Shown one piece after another: positions 42,303-53,403 of a stretch of DNA of 64,000 nucleotides. This stretch comes from Branchiostoma lanceolatum (lineage: Eukaryota; Chordata; Leptocardii; Amphioxiformes; Branchiostomatidae): the NCBI RefSeq assembly GCF_035083965.1, contig NC_089726.1, positions 20,031,501-20,095,500 on the forward strand, read 5' to 3'. Every line of letters begins with the position of its first letter. Positions within the stretch are counted from its first letter, which is position 1. A model generated the notes under the pieces. That model searched no databases. It was not told the origin of the DNA and was given only the letters and a program-made list of their open reading frames with translations. The translations under genes and the position numbers were made by a program.

Positions 42303-43640
42303 GCCACAGCCGTTGTCATACATGCATTTATTCAAACAGCTTTAAACATTGTCCATGCACACAGCTGTAGTATAAATCAATAAAATTTATTCCACATTCC
42401 TGCCCAAAGGGAAAGATATACAGATGAAAAATGACGCATATAAGAGATGTGAAATATCAAAAGCCAATTACCAAAATCTATGTACTTAGAGTTTATTCTA
42501 TGCAATATCATGTTGCAAGGAGGTAGGGATAACAGTTGGATACAATATCTTTTTTGATAACAACGCAATCTTTTATGTACCTATTTTTGACAATTAGAGT
42601 TGTCACATCTAAATACATGTTTAACAATGCTCATGGCATCCAGTGTCTTGAAATATATTGTACTTGACTTCTATGTATCTGTATCTGTATCTATGTATAT
42701 ATACAAGGAGATAGGGCTAATAGCTGGATACAATATCTTTTCTAATAACAACGCAATCTTTTATGTACCTATTTTTGACAATTAGAGTTGTCACATCTAA
42801 ATATATGTTTAACAATGCTTATGGCATCAAGTGTCTAGAAATCTAATGTACTTAAAGAAATACGACAGTGAAGTTGACTTACATGTATCTGTACCTATGT
42901 ATCTGATACATTTTATTTGTTGATTCTCGGAGTTTTCAGAAAAAAATGGAGCTACAGGGCGGAAAATAATACAAATCTTTTTTTTTGCAAATAGTCTGGG
43001 GTGAAGATAAGGGTAGTACATAACATAAAGAATAAGAGGATTATTCAAATTTCAGCTTTGTATGACTCGTCAAATTACGCAAAAGTAGGCCACAGCCGTT
43101 GTCATACATGCATTTATTCAAACAGCTTTAAACAATGTCCATGCACACAGCTGTAGTATAAATCAATAATATCTATTGCATATTCCTGCCCAAAGGGAAA
43201 AAAAAACAGATGACAAATGACGCATATAAGAGATGTGAAATATCAAAACCTAATTACTAAAATCTATGTACTTAGAGCTTCTTCTATGCAATATCATGTT
43301 GCAAGGAGATAGGGATAACAGTTGAATACAATATCTTTTTTGATAACAACGCAATCTTTTATGTACCTATTTTTGACAATTAGAGTTGTCACATCTAAAT
43401 ACATGTTTAACAATGCTCATGGCATCCAGTGTCTTGATATATATTGTACTTGACTTCTATGTACAGTATCTGTATCTATGTATCCAATAAATTTTATTTG
43501 TTGATTCTCGGATTTTTTCAGAAAAAAAATTGGAGCGACAGGGCGAAAAAATACAAATATTTTTTTTGCAAATAGTCTGGGGTGAAGATAAGGGTAGTAC
43601 ATAACATAAAGAATAAGAGGATAATTCAAATTTCAGCTTT
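42303..43640 (-). repeat. Tandemly duplicated ~790-bp 3' segment of zinc-finger gene B
   Basis: CCACAGCCGTTGTCATACAT occurs at 42303 and 43091, and the following sequence repeats in order. A shorter internal duplication (CAATATCTTTT...TTGACAATTAGAGTTGTCAC) adds a third partial copy near 42706. The same sequence, single copy, lies downstream of zinc-finger gene A at 17210-17500 in the same orientation relative to the gene. It is best explained as a conserved 3'UTR or downstream region that amplified here. Confidence 0.75.
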
Positions 43641-44312
43641 GTATGGCTCATTTTATGCAATTCACCCCTTTCGTTGATCTAGTACTATAATTTCAGTAAC
43701 AAAATTACCATTTGCCATGTAATAAATGGATTGATATCGAGAAATACTTTTAATGAATGTTAAAAACTTATTATAAGATGTGACCACACTTTTTAGGTAT
43801 GTGCAGGCCTTTATAATATTTTGCTGACTATTGAGTTTCACAACTGAACAAAAAGTAAAATCGAGAGTAAAAATTTGTGAATGGAAATGGCGACCCAATT
43901 TTTTTTTTCAAAATGGGAAAAACAGGAGAGGCTATTCCAAGAAGAAAAAAAAAATTGCTGTGCCCTAAAGAAAAAAAAAAGAAAATAGAAAAACAACACT
44001 ACTTGAGGCTAACAGGAGTAAATCTGTAACACCATTTCAATTAGGCTTGGGCTAGTAGTTAATTGCATTATATCAATATTCTTAGAACAAAGCAAGGATT
44101 TATGTATTTCCCAAATCTTTGCATTGCAATAGTTGTCACAGATATCACAAAGATATTTACAAATCTGCTTAGAGAAACTTTCGTACAAGCAACTATAAAG
44201 TGGCTATACAACGTTTTCTTGTAAACTGTATAGCAGTCACAGTGGTCATACTTGTGCTCTGCCCTGTCCTAACAAAAAAAACCTTCCAAGCAGGCGAGTG
44301 AGACTGGTCAAA
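43641..44312 (-). other. Proximal 3' region of zinc-finger gene B
   Basis: AT-rich, with A-runs near 43900-43980. The last ~250 bp (TGGTCATACTTGTGCTCTGCC) are conserved downstream of genes C and D, consistent with shared 3'UTR. Confidence 0.55.
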
Positions 44313-46454
44313 CTAAAGCAAACTTTTCTTCAGTTGCCTTTCTCTTGTATGTATCTTCATATGACTTTTGAGACCAGACTTGTACGCAGACCTGTAGCCA
44401 CACTGGTCACACATATAGGGCTTCTCACCAGTGTGTTTAACCATGTGTATAGCGACGTTTCTTTTCCATATACTGCGATAGTCACACAGGTCGCACTTAT
44501 GCGGCTTCTCTCCTGTATGCCGTTTCATGTGGTGAGTGAGTTGGGACTTGTGAGCTGTCCTGAACCCGCACGTTTCACACATGTACTGTTTCTCACCAGT
44601 GTGTTTAGCCATATGTATCCTGAAGACATTCTTCCGGTGAGTGGAAAAGTCGCACACAACACACTTGTAGGGCGTTACTACATGCTTTTTCATGCCTTGG
44701 TCACACTTGAGTGGATCTCCTTTTGTATGCAACTTAACATGGTTGGAGAGGTTAGACTTGGTAGCTGTCCTGAAGCCACACACCTCACACATGAAACGTT
44801 TCTCACCGATGTGTTTAGTAGCCATGTGTCTGTTCAGGTGTGCTTTCTGGTTGGCTGAATAGTCACACTGGTCACACCTGTACTGTCTCTCTGATGTATG
44901 TATTTTCCTATGTCTTGCAAGGTAACACTTATAAGCTGTCCTGAACCCGCACTCCTCACACATGTACCGTTTCTCACCAGTGTGTTTAGCCATGTGTATC
45001 CTGAAGCTATCCTTCTGATGAGTGGAATAGTCGCACACAACACACTTGTAGGGCGTTACTACATGCTTTTCCATGTCTTGGTCACACTTGAGTGGATCTC
45101 CTTTTGTATGCAACTTTACATGCCTGGAGAGGTTAGACTTGGTAGCTGTCCTGAAGCCACACACTTCACACATGAAACGTTTCTCACCGGTGTGTTTAGT
45201 AGCCACGTGTCTGTCTATTTGTGCTTTCTGGTTGGCTGAATAGTCGCACTGGTCACAACTGTACTGTCTCTCTGACGTATGTATTTTCCTATGTCTGGCA
45301 AGGTGACCCTGATAAGCTGTCTTGAATCCGCATTCCTCACACGTGTAGGGTTTCTCACCAGTGTGCTTAGCCATGTGTGAATCAAAGTGCTGCTTATAAG
45401 CTGTGCAAAAATCGCACTGGTTACACTTATACGGTTTCTCTCCTGAGTGTATTGTCCTATGTCTAGATAGGCTGGAACTAGTTGCTGATTTGAATCCACA
45501 TTCCTCACACATGTAGGGTTTCTCACCAGTGTGTTTAGCCTTGTGCAAATCTAAGTAGCGCTTCCAAGCTGTGCGAAAGTCGCACTGGTCACATTTGTGT
45601 GGCTTATTTCCTGAGTGTACTTTCATATGACTCGAGAGCGTGGACTTACTTGCAGTTCCGTATCCGCACTCTATACAAATGTAGGGTATCTCACCCGTGT
45701 GTTTCGTCATGTGCATGTCCAAACATCGTTTCCAAGGTGACGAATAGTCGCACTGGTCACACTTGTATATCTTCTTCGTTTTTGTTTGGAGGTGTGATTT
45801 GTTAGCTCTCCCGTACCGTTTCTCTTTGGTATGTGTCTTCAGATGTCGGGAAAGATGTGACCTGTTAGATGTCTTATATCCACACTCTACACAGATGTGG
45901 GGTTCTTCACCAGTGTTGTTGGTTGTGTCGGTTACCTGAGTCAGTTTTCTGCGCCGGTTCATCCACCGTTTCTTGGTATGTTGGGAGAGGAAGGACCTCT
46001 TAGGCTCTACACTGGTGTTGGGTTCTTCGTCAATGCAGTTAGCTGCGTCAGTTATCTGTTGAGACATAACAGCTCCAAACTGCTTATCATCGTGCAACCC
46101 ATCTCCCATATGGACTTTTTCATCTCTGCGGACCTCGGTTCTATCTCCATCCTCCCCATGCAGGTAGGGTTCCTCACCTTTGTGTCTTCTGTCTCCATCC
46201 TCCCCATGTAGGTAGGGTTCCTCACCTTTGTGTCTTCTGTCTCCATCCTCCCCATGTAGGTAGGGTTCCTCACCTTTGTGTCTTCTGTCTCCATCCTCCC
46301 CATGTAGGTAGGGTTCCTCTCCTTTGGTTCTCGACACATTGTCTACTCTGAACTCTTCCTGACAGTTTGTCACGTCAGCGGTTGGGTTGACTTCCAGCAG
46401 TTGGCTATTGTTCCGAGGAACGTCAGCTGGAGACCCACAACTCGAAGATGCCAT
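44313..46454 (-). CDS. C2H2 zinc-finger protein B (17 fingers, expanded N-terminal repeat)
   Basis: A 713-residue intronless coding exon with the family start MASSSCGSP right after an acceptor (CCACCTCAG). The N-terminal region carries four in-frame copies of a 16-residue repeat (HKGEEPYLHGEDGDR plus R) encoded by a 48-bp minisatellite at 46145-46330; genes A, C and D have one or none. Seventeen C2H2 fingers follow. Fingers 7-10 and 11-14 are two copies of one four-finger block (CEECGF, CDQCDYSANQK, CEVCGFRTATK, CVVCD), explaining the four extra fingers relative to A. All ligands appear intact. Predicted nuclear DNA-binding protein. It is the most downstream of three tandem minus-strand genes. 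Confidence 0.92.
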   Translation of the reverse strand: MASSSCGSPADVPRNNSQLLEVNPTADVTNCQEEFRVDNVSRTKGEEPYLHGEDGDRRHKGEEPYLHGEDGDRRHKGEEPYLHGEDGDRRHKGEEPYLHGEDGDRTEVRRDEKVHMGDGLHDDKQFGAVMSQQITDAANCIDEEPNTSVEPKRSFLSQHTKKRWMNRRRKLTQVTDTTNNTGEEPHICVECGYKTSNRSHLSRHLKTHTKEKRYGRANKSHLQTKTKKIYKCDQCDYSSPWKRCLDMHMTKHTGEIPYICIECGYGTASKSTLSSHMKVHSGNKPHKCDQCDFRTAWKRYLDLHKAKHTGEKPYMCEECGFKSATSSSLSRHRTIHSGEKPYKCNQCDFCTAYKQHFDSHMAKHTGEKPYTCEECGFKTAYQGHLARHRKIHTSERQYSCDQCDYSANQKAQIDRHVATKHTGEKRFMCEVCGFRTATKSNLSRHVKLHTKGDPLKCDQDMEKHVVTPYKCVVCDYSTHQKDSFRIHMAKHTGEKRYMCEECGFRTAYKCYLARHRKIHTSERQYRCDQCDYSANQKAHLNRHMATKHIGEKRFMCEVCGFRTATKSNLSNHVKLHTKGDPLKCDQGMKKHVVTPYKCVVCDFSTHRKNVFRIHMAKHTGEKQYMCETCGFRTAHKSQLTHHMKRHTGEKPHKCDLCDYRSIWKRNVAIHMVKHTGEKPYMCDQCGYRSAYKSGLKSHMKIHTRERQLKKSLL
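46145..46330 (-). repeat. 48-bp coding minisatellite, four copies
   Basis: CTCCATCCTCCCCATG followed by TAGGTAGGGTTCCTCACC is repeated every 48 bp, keeping the reading frame of gene B. Copy number is likely polymorphic. Confidence 0.95.
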
Positions 46455-46858
46455 GTCAGATCTGAGGTGGAAAGGTGGTGATTTAAGTATGCATATCCAG
46501 AAATTTCACGAACAGTATGCACACCCTAACACATACCAAAGTAAAATCCTTTTGGAATTCTGGTAGGCTGAACAAAATAACATTTTGGCTCACCCCAGTG
46601 GCGTCACCATGATAAGCAAGAAAAAAACAACTTTTACAAATTAAACCACCTATTCAATACAGCGTAAGTCTGTTCAAGAATATAGAGTGTACGTCTATTT
46701 GGTACAGTAACGGTAACGTTCAGTAACGTTATAGGTACAAATTTATAATTTGATGCTCCGGACTTTCGGTGTAATTTTTCGACCTGCACCTAAAGATTTT
46801 GGAGGTACGGGTCCAATTATCAGCCTGGATTGCTTTGAAAAAGTGACACAAGGTCGTT

Positions 46859-46970
46859 ACCTACCGGATCCCCAGCTGAGGCTGCTACAGTACTTGCAGA
46901 AACGACTAGAAGTCTAGAAGAACTAAAATAAAGAACGTCGGCTGGAATCAAAATGGCGGACAGGAATGTC
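46859..46970 (-). promoter_or_regulatory. Promoter and non-coding first exon of gene B
   Basis: The minus strand reads CCGCCATTTTGATTCCAGCC, then GACGTTCTTT and CAGCTGGGGATCCG|GTAGGT (donor at 46864-46859). It is the same block as for genes A, C and D. The intron spans to the acceptor just before the ATG at 46454. Confidence 0.7.
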
Positions 46971-48244
46971 TGTCCGGCCTCTGACCTATCGGGTCAAAGG
47001 GTAAATCAAAACACCTGATTACCCACCAGATCTTTCGTCGCCGAATAGTACAACAGGAGCCCTGGTTTTTCCAGGACTGAGCTCAACGTACTTTTTTGTC
47101 ATTTTTAGGTTGTTGTGACTTATAAAGGTTGTGTACATATGTGTGTTGTTGTCTAAATCGCAACCAAACTGTCCTAACAGAAACGTTGACATCTACTGGT
47201 GATCTGCCAAGTACTGCTCTACATGTTGATGGTGCTTCTGCCAACACCATGGATGTGTAGTTTTACAAAAACGACTTTGTGAGTGTTCGTGCGATACTAG
47301 TTCGAAGTAGTTAAAAGGGGAAGTTGCCCAATGCAGTTAACAGTAGACCACAGCAACAATATAATGAAGCAGTGCTATTTTCTCTGAACCAAACACAACC
47401 TACAAAATTTTGAATATGTGTTCAAACCGGGTTTCTTTAAATCTACTTGCAATTCCCATGGAGTGCAAAACATGGTCAATTTGTCAATTGCATATATATT
47501 GTACTCCTTTTCGCTATCTCGACGGCGATGGGAACTTCGTCTGCATTCGTTTTGTTTCGTGGCATCCTCATTTGAGGTTAGGCTTGAAGCTTTTTCTAGT
47601 AGCTAGTGGTAGTGCGATGCGTCTTCCCTACGGCTCGCGTTTTGGGCCAAGCACACCGCATAAAAAGAAAACAAAACACAGATACATTGTGTAGACTGGG
47701 TAGGAACATTTATTTTATTAACACATACGTTATTGAATAAAATAAGACTTTTTCAACTGCATATATTTACACAATTATAGATTATTCAGGTATTATCTAT
47801 ATACTCAATGTTTGCAATGTACTTTAACATACATCTGAATAAATGTGATGAATTATAAAAAAAGATATATATGATGCAACAAACAGCCGTGACTTTTGGT
47901 TAGCTATACAAGATGGAAATACAAAATAGATTATTAAGTTCTAATAAAAAGAGGTTAACAGGAGTAAATTCGTACTTGGTAACAATATTTTGATATCCTT
48001 ATAAAAAAGCAAGAATTATGTATTTCCCCATTTTTACATTGAAAAAGGTGTCACAGATATCACAGATGTATACAAATATGCTGTGTGCTTATGCTATATA
48101 GCAAAGTTTGTACGGTTAACTACAGAGTGGATATACAATGTTTTCTTGTAAATTGTATAGAAGTTACAGTGGTTATACTTTTGCTCTGCCCTTTCCTAAA
48201 CAAGAAACTTTTCCTTTCCAAGGAGACGAGTGAGACTGCCCAAA
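46971..48244. other. Interval between zinc-finger genes B and C
   Basis: Contains a stretch at 47320-47550 duplicated at 51525-51567 plus 52365-52540 (upstream flank shared by genes B and C). It also holds a minus-oriented SINE tail at about 47570-47665 (TAGTGCGATGCG, GGCTCGCGTTTTGG) and, from 47690, a segment shared with 52560-52850 that carries TTTATTTTATT (AATAAA on the minus strand) and is probably the 3'UTR end of gene C. No separate gene. Confidence 0.55.
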
Positions 48245-50239
48245 CTAAGGCAAACTTATATTCAGTTGCTTTTCTCTTGTGTGTACCTTCATATGACTTT
48301 TGAGACCAGACTTGTACGCAGACCTGTAGCCACACTGGTCACACATATAGGGCTTCTCACCAGTATGTTTAACCATGTGTATAGCGACGTTTCTTTTCCA
48401 TATACTGCGATAGTCACACAGGTCGCACTTGTGCGGCTTCTCTCCTGTATGCCGTTTCACGTGGTGAATGAGTTGGGACTTGTGAGCTGTCCTGAACCCG
48501 CATGTTTCACACATGTACTGTTTCTCACCAGTGTGTTTAGCCATATGTATCCCGAAGACATTCTTCCGGTGAGTGGAAAAGTCGCACACAACACACTTGT
48601 AGGGCGTTACTACATGCTTTTCCATGCCTTGGTCACACTTGAGTGGAACTCCTTTTGTATGCAACTTTACATGGTTGGAGAGGTTAGACTTGGTAGCTGT
48701 CCTGAAGCCACACACCTCACACATGAAACGTTTCTCACCGGTGTGTTTAGTAGCCATGTGTCTGTCCAGGCTTGCTTTATGGTTGGCTGAATAGTCACAC
48801 TGGTCACACCTGTACTGTCTCTCTGATGTATGTATTTTCCTATGTCTTGCAAGGTAACACTTATAAGCTGTCCTGAACCCGCACTCCTCACACATGTACC
48901 GTTTCTCACCAGTGTGTTTAGCCATGTGTATCCTTAAGCTATCCTTCCGGTGAGTGGAATAGTCGCACACAACACACTTGAAGGGCGTTACTACATGCTT
49001 TTCCATGCCTTGGTCACACTTTAGTGGATCTCCTTTTGTATGCAACTTAACATGGTTGGAGAGGTTAGACTTGGTAGCTGTCCTGAAGCCGCACACCTCA
49101 CACATGAAACGTTTCTCACCGGTGTGTTTAGTAGCCATGTGTCTGTCCAGGCTTGCTTTCTGGTTGGCTGAATAGTCACACTGGTCACACCTGTACTGTC
49201 TCTCTGATGTATGTATTTTCCTATGTCTGGAAAGGTGACCCTGATAAACTGTCTTGAACCCGCACTCCTCACACGCGTAGGGTTTCTCACCAGTGTGCTT
49301 AGCCATGTGTGAATCAAAGTGCTGCTTATAAGCTGTGCAAAAATCGCACTGGTTACACTTATATGGCTTCTCTCCTGAGTGAATTAATGTCCTATGTCTA
49401 GATAAGCTGGAACTTAGTGCTGATTTGTATCCACATTCCTCACACATGTAGGGTTTCTCACCGGTGTGCTTGGCCTTGTGCAAATTCAAGGAATACTTCC
49501 AAGCTGTGCGAAAGTCGCACTGGTCACATTTGTGTGGCTTATTTCCTGAGTGTACTTTCTTATGAATCGATAGCGCGGACTTATTTGCAGTTTGGTATCC
49601 ACACTCTATGCAAATGTAAGGTTTCTCGCCGGTGTGCTTGGCCATGTGCATATCAAAACATCGTTTCCAAGGTGACGAATAGTCGCACTGATCACACTTG
49701 TATATCTTCTTCGTTTTTGTTTGGCGGTGTGATTTGTTAGCTCTCCCATATGGTTTCTTTTTGGTATGTATCTTCAGATGTCGGGAAAGATGCGACCTGT
49801 TAGATGTCTTATATCCACACTCTACACAGATGCAGGGTTCTTTATCAGTATGGTTAGCTGTGTCGGTTTCCTGTGTCTGTTTCCTGCGCCGGTTCATCCG
49901 CCGTTTCTTCATATGTTGGGAGAGGATGGACCTCTTAGATATCTTAGGCTCTACACTGGTGTTGGGTTCTTCTTTAATGTAGTTAGCTGCGTCAGTTATC
50001 TGCTGAGACATAACAGCTCCAAACTGCTTATCATCGTGCAACCCATCTCCCATATGGACTTTTTCATCTCTGCGGACCTCGGTTCTATCTCCATCCTCCC
50101 CATGTAGGTAGCGTTCCTCTCCATCGTCTACACTGAACTCATCCTGACAGTTTGTCACGTCAGCGGTTTGGTTGACTTCCAGCAGTTGGCTATTGTCCCG
50201 AGGAACGTCGGTTGGAGACCCACAACTCGAGGATGCCAT
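48245..50239 (-). CDS. C2H2 zinc-finger protein C (17 fingers)
   Basis: A 664-residue intronless coding exon starting MASSSCGSPTDVPRDNSQLL. The N-terminal ~130 residues match A and B but lack B's repeat expansion. Seventeen fingers show the same duplicated four-finger block as B, so B and C arose from one ancestor that already had it. Fingers 15-17 (CETCGFRTAHK, CDLCDYRSIWK, CDQCGYRSAYK) are almost identical to those of B and D. Differences between B and C concentrate around helix positions of fingers 3-5 (e.g. WKRYLDLH against WKYSLNLH), which would change DNA specificity. Predicted nuclear DNA-binding protein. Confidence 0.92.
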   Translation of the reverse strand: MASSSCGSPTDVPRDNSQLLEVNQTADVTNCQDEFSVDDGEERYLHGEDGDRTEVRRDEKVHMGDGLHDDKQFGAVMSQQITDAANYIKEEPNTSVEPKISKRSILSQHMKKRRMNRRRKQTQETDTANHTDKEPCICVECGYKTSNRSHLSRHLKIHTKKKPYGRANKSHRQTKTKKIYKCDQCDYSSPWKRCFDMHMAKHTGEKPYICIECGYQTANKSALSIHKKVHSGNKPHKCDQCDFRTAWKYSLNLHKAKHTGEKPYMCEECGYKSALSSSLSRHRTLIHSGEKPYKCNQCDFCTAYKQHFDSHMAKHTGEKPYACEECGFKTVYQGHLSRHRKIHTSERQYRCDQCDYSANQKASLDRHMATKHTGEKRFMCEVCGFRTATKSNLSNHVKLHTKGDPLKCDQGMEKHVVTPFKCVVCDYSTHRKDSLRIHMAKHTGEKRYMCEECGFRTAYKCYLARHRKIHTSERQYRCDQCDYSANHKASLDRHMATKHTGEKRFMCEVCGFRTATKSNLSNHVKLHTKGVPLKCDQGMEKHVVTPYKCVVCDFSTHRKNVFGIHMAKHTGEKQYMCETCGFRTAHKSQLIHHVKRHTGEKPHKCDLCDYRSIWKRNVAIHMVKHTGEKPYMCDQCGYRSAYKSGLKSHMKVHTREKQLNISLP

Positions 50240-50652
50240 GTCAGATCTGTGGTTTAAAGGTGGTGATTTAAGAATGCATGCCCAGAAGCATCATGAACAG
50301 TATGCATACCCTAACATACATACCGAAGTAAATTCCTTTAAAATTCTGGTATACGTAGGGTGAACAAGATTTGGGCTCACACCAGTGGCGTCGCCAAAAA
50401 GTAAAAAACACACAAAAAAGCTTAAACTATGCTTAAATAACCTATTCAATACAGTGTGAGTCTATTCAGGAATATAGAGTGTAAGTCTATTTGGTGCAGT
50501 AACGTCATTATAGGTATATAGGTACAATACTTTGATACTCCGGACTTCCGGTATAATTTTCCGACCTGTACCTACTAAATATAATATGATTTCTGCGGTA
50601 CGGGTACCAAGTATCAGCCTGTATTTCTATGAAAAAGTGAAACAAGGTCGTT

Positions 50653-50770
50653 ACCTACCGAATCCCCAGCTGAGCCTGTTACAGCACTTACAGAAACGAC
50701 TAGAAGTCTGGAAGAAGTAAAATATAGGAACGTCGCCTGGAATCAAAATGGCGGACGGAAATGTCCGGCC
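50653..50770 (-). promoter_or_regulatory. Promoter and non-coding first exon of gene C
   Basis: CAAAATGGCGGAC (about 50745-50757), AACGTCGCCTGGAATC and the donor GTAGGT (50658-50653 on the minus strand) reproduce the block seen upstream of A, B and D. Confidence 0.7.
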
Positions 50771-51005
50771 TCTGACCTAGGATCAAAGAGGAGACAAATA
50801 CACCTGATTACCCACCAGATCTTTCGTCGCCGGACAGTACGACATGAGTGAACTCAAACGGCGTGGACTTGAAACCTGCAGTTTGTGGTTAGGTGTGTTC
50901 CATTGTCCTGGATTTTGGAGGACTGTTGGCTCAGCGTACGGTTTGTCATATTTTGTTGTAATGCGATAACAGGGCATTCACTTTTAAAGGTTATGTAGAA
51001 TACAT

Positions 51006-51360
51006 GTCGCCGTGGCGCAAGCGGTAACGCAACCCCGCTGCTTCGCCATCTGGATTAAATTCCGTGGATCAAGGACCCGAGTTCGATTCTAGGGGTCGAC
51101 TCCAGCTCAGACATGTTGCAAGGGATTGCATTCGTCATTTCGGATGGTGACGTAAAGCCGGCGGCCCCGTGTACGAGGGACCTTCAGGCGTTAGCCTCAA
51201 ACCTCTGCACGCAAAAGAACCCAACACACTTATCGAGAAATGTAAAGTAGGGGTGACCCGGTGTGCTTGGCCAAAAACGCGAGCCGTAGCGAAGCTGTAT
51301 TGCACTACCACTATAGCTACTTGAAAATGTCTTGAAATGAAACGAAAAAAAAAGAAAAGT
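51006..51360 (+). mobile_element. tRNA-derived SINE
   Basis: The head has A-box TGGCGCAAGCGG and B-box GAGTTCGATTC separated as in a tRNA, but the cloverleaf is not complete. The body has GGCGGCCCCGTGT and AAAGAACCCAACACACTTAT, a central domain shared with the fragment at 16800-17060. The tail includes GGTGTGCTTGGCC and ends near AAATGAAACGAAAAAAAAAG. Confidence 0.75.
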
Positions 51361-51567
51361 GTAGAGTTGTCTTAATAGCAACCAAACTGTCATCTAGTGG
51401 GGATCTGCCAAGTTCTGCTCTACATGTTGCTGGTATGTCTCTGAACACTATGGACTAGTTTTAAAGAAACGGCTGTTTGAGTGTTCGTACGATCGTGTGA
51501 TACTAGTTCGAAGTAGTTCAAAGAAAAGTTGCCCAATGCAGATAATAGTGACCACAGTTACAATACA

Positions 51568-52364
51568 AGAGATCGGCGACCATATATCTCCATGAAGTAT
51601 TCTGTTTATATAAATGTCTTACATTTACGTAATATATGCTTGGCCATGAACACCTTTAACCAACTTACATGTCACAATATTGACAGACCTATGTCGCAAT
51701 ATTGACAGACCTATCATCTACCACTTAGATGAATTTTGGCACTATTGCATCAATTATACAAATTATGAATTTATCATCACAATTTATTTTTACAATTTAT
51801 TATTACAATTTATAATTGGTATCTCTTGGTGTTCCACTTGCCATTAAGTACATAATGTTACATGTATTTGAGTCATACTAGTATCATGGAAAACACTGCA
51901 AATATAAATTTTACTCATAAATTATGCAATTCAAGTCCAAATTAGCATAATATGCACTTCATAATATACATCTGTCTAAACTACCTGCTTACTAAATATC
52001 ATGGAAAACCGTCGTTCCTTGATTAAATTATTATCCTTAGAAGATTTTCTCAACAAAGCGCCTGCAGTTCCAGAGCAAGCTGCTCGGAGGCCAAAACCTA
52101 CACCGCGTCTTTATTACATCACAAGCTATCTGCCACAAAAAAAATCAATACCACAGCACGCCCAGGTCAAAAGATACAAAATCGTTCTGCTGCAGTAGCA
52201 AGATAACATACCAGGGGGACCAAAATCGACCTTTATGATTGCCTTGACAACACCCGCCCAAATATCATCGTAATCCATCAAGGGGTTCTTGAGTTATGCT
52301 GACTACAGTAGTCCGGAAACAAACCCTAAAACAACATCGTCATTTTTTATGGAGATAATAATGA
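51568..52364. mobile_element. ~800-bp dispersed repeat inserted in the upstream flank of gene C
   Basis: The flank at 47320-47400 is continuous, while its copy upstream of gene C is split here: the match stops at GTTACAATACAAG (51567) and resumes near AATGAGGTAGTGC (about 52365). The insert begins ATCTCCATGAAGTA and ends TTTTTATGGAGATAAT, so it has a weak terminal inverted repeat. It is related to 38555-39420. Confidence 0.65.
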
Positions 52365-52559
52365 GGTAGTGCTTTCTATTTTCTCTAAACCAAAGATGCG
52401 CCCAAACCGGGTTTGTTTTAATAAATCTACTTGCAGTTTTCATTGAGCGCAAAACATGTTAAATTGGTCTAGTACTAGTGCACATTGTACTCCTTTTCTC
52501 TGTCTCGTCGGAGATGGCAACGTCGTCTGTATTAAAAGTAAGCAAAAGACAATTAAATT

Positions 52560-53403
52560 GTGTAGAGTGGGTGGGGAACATTTTTTTTTATTCACAAACA
52601 TAATATCGCATAAAACAAGACATTTACAATGTCATACATATTTACACAATTATAGATGATTAAATATTATCTATATACTCACAGGTTTGCAATGTACTTG
52701 AACACGCATTTCAATAAATATAATGAATCATAAAAAAAAGATATATGATGCAACAAACAGCAGTGTCCCCAGGGACTTTTGGTTAGCTATATAAGATGGA
52801 AATACAAAATAAACCTAAGAAATAGAGGCTAACAGGAGTACGTCCGTAACGCCATTTTACAATAGACAATTACAGCGGCCATTTTGAATTTCCAGGGACC
52901 ATGCACCAAAACGAGGCTACAGTTGGTGCTCCCTACTAATAAGCCTGTAATACAGTATACATATGTATACCACCTTTGGTATTGCACCTTAGAGGAGCGA
53001 AAATTACCATCGAAGGTGGCATACCTATGTTATTATACAGGCGTATATGTGGGGCACCAACTGCAGCCTCGTTTTGGTACACGGTCCCGGGAAATTCAAA
53101 ATGGCTGCTGTAATTGGCAAAAGGTCTAGTAGTTGGTTATAATTTCTTAATATTTTTATAATAAGCAAGGATTAATATATTTCCCAAATTTTTACATTGC
53201 AAAATTTGTCACAGATATCACAAAGATAAATATAAATCTGTTAGAGCAACTTTCGTACGGTTAACTATAAAGTGGCTATACTGTAAACTGGTTTTCCTGT
53301 AAACTGTATAGCAGTCACAGTGGTCATACTTGTGCTCTGCCCTGTCGTAAACAAAAAAAAAATTTTTTTTTCCTTTCCAAGCAGACGAGTGAGACTGGTC
53401 AAA
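52560..53403 (-). other. 3' region of zinc-finger gene D
   Basis: The block at 52570-52800 matches 47690-47930 downstream of gene C. The proximal ~150 bp is shared by genes B, C and D. The foldback element at 52869-53118 sits inside. Confidence 0.55.
52869..53118. mobile_element. ~250-bp foldback MITE in the 3' flank of gene D
   Basis: Arms of about 60 bp: CAATTACAGCGGCCATTTTG, CACCAAAACGAGGCT and AGTTGGTGC, with the complement at 53043-53118. The corresponding flank of gene B (about 44025-44060) lacks it. No target duplication is clear. Confidence 0.8.

Noticed and set aside
44298-44858. Plus-strand ORFs opposite the zinc-finger genes (e.g. 44298-44858, 48230-48790, 53425-54030)
   Set aside because: They are antisense shadows of the repeated finger codons and recur at each gene for that reason.
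51006-51080. Possible tRNA gene
   Set aside because: A and B boxes are present but the cloverleaf is not complete and a SINE body follows. The same applies to 63900-63985.
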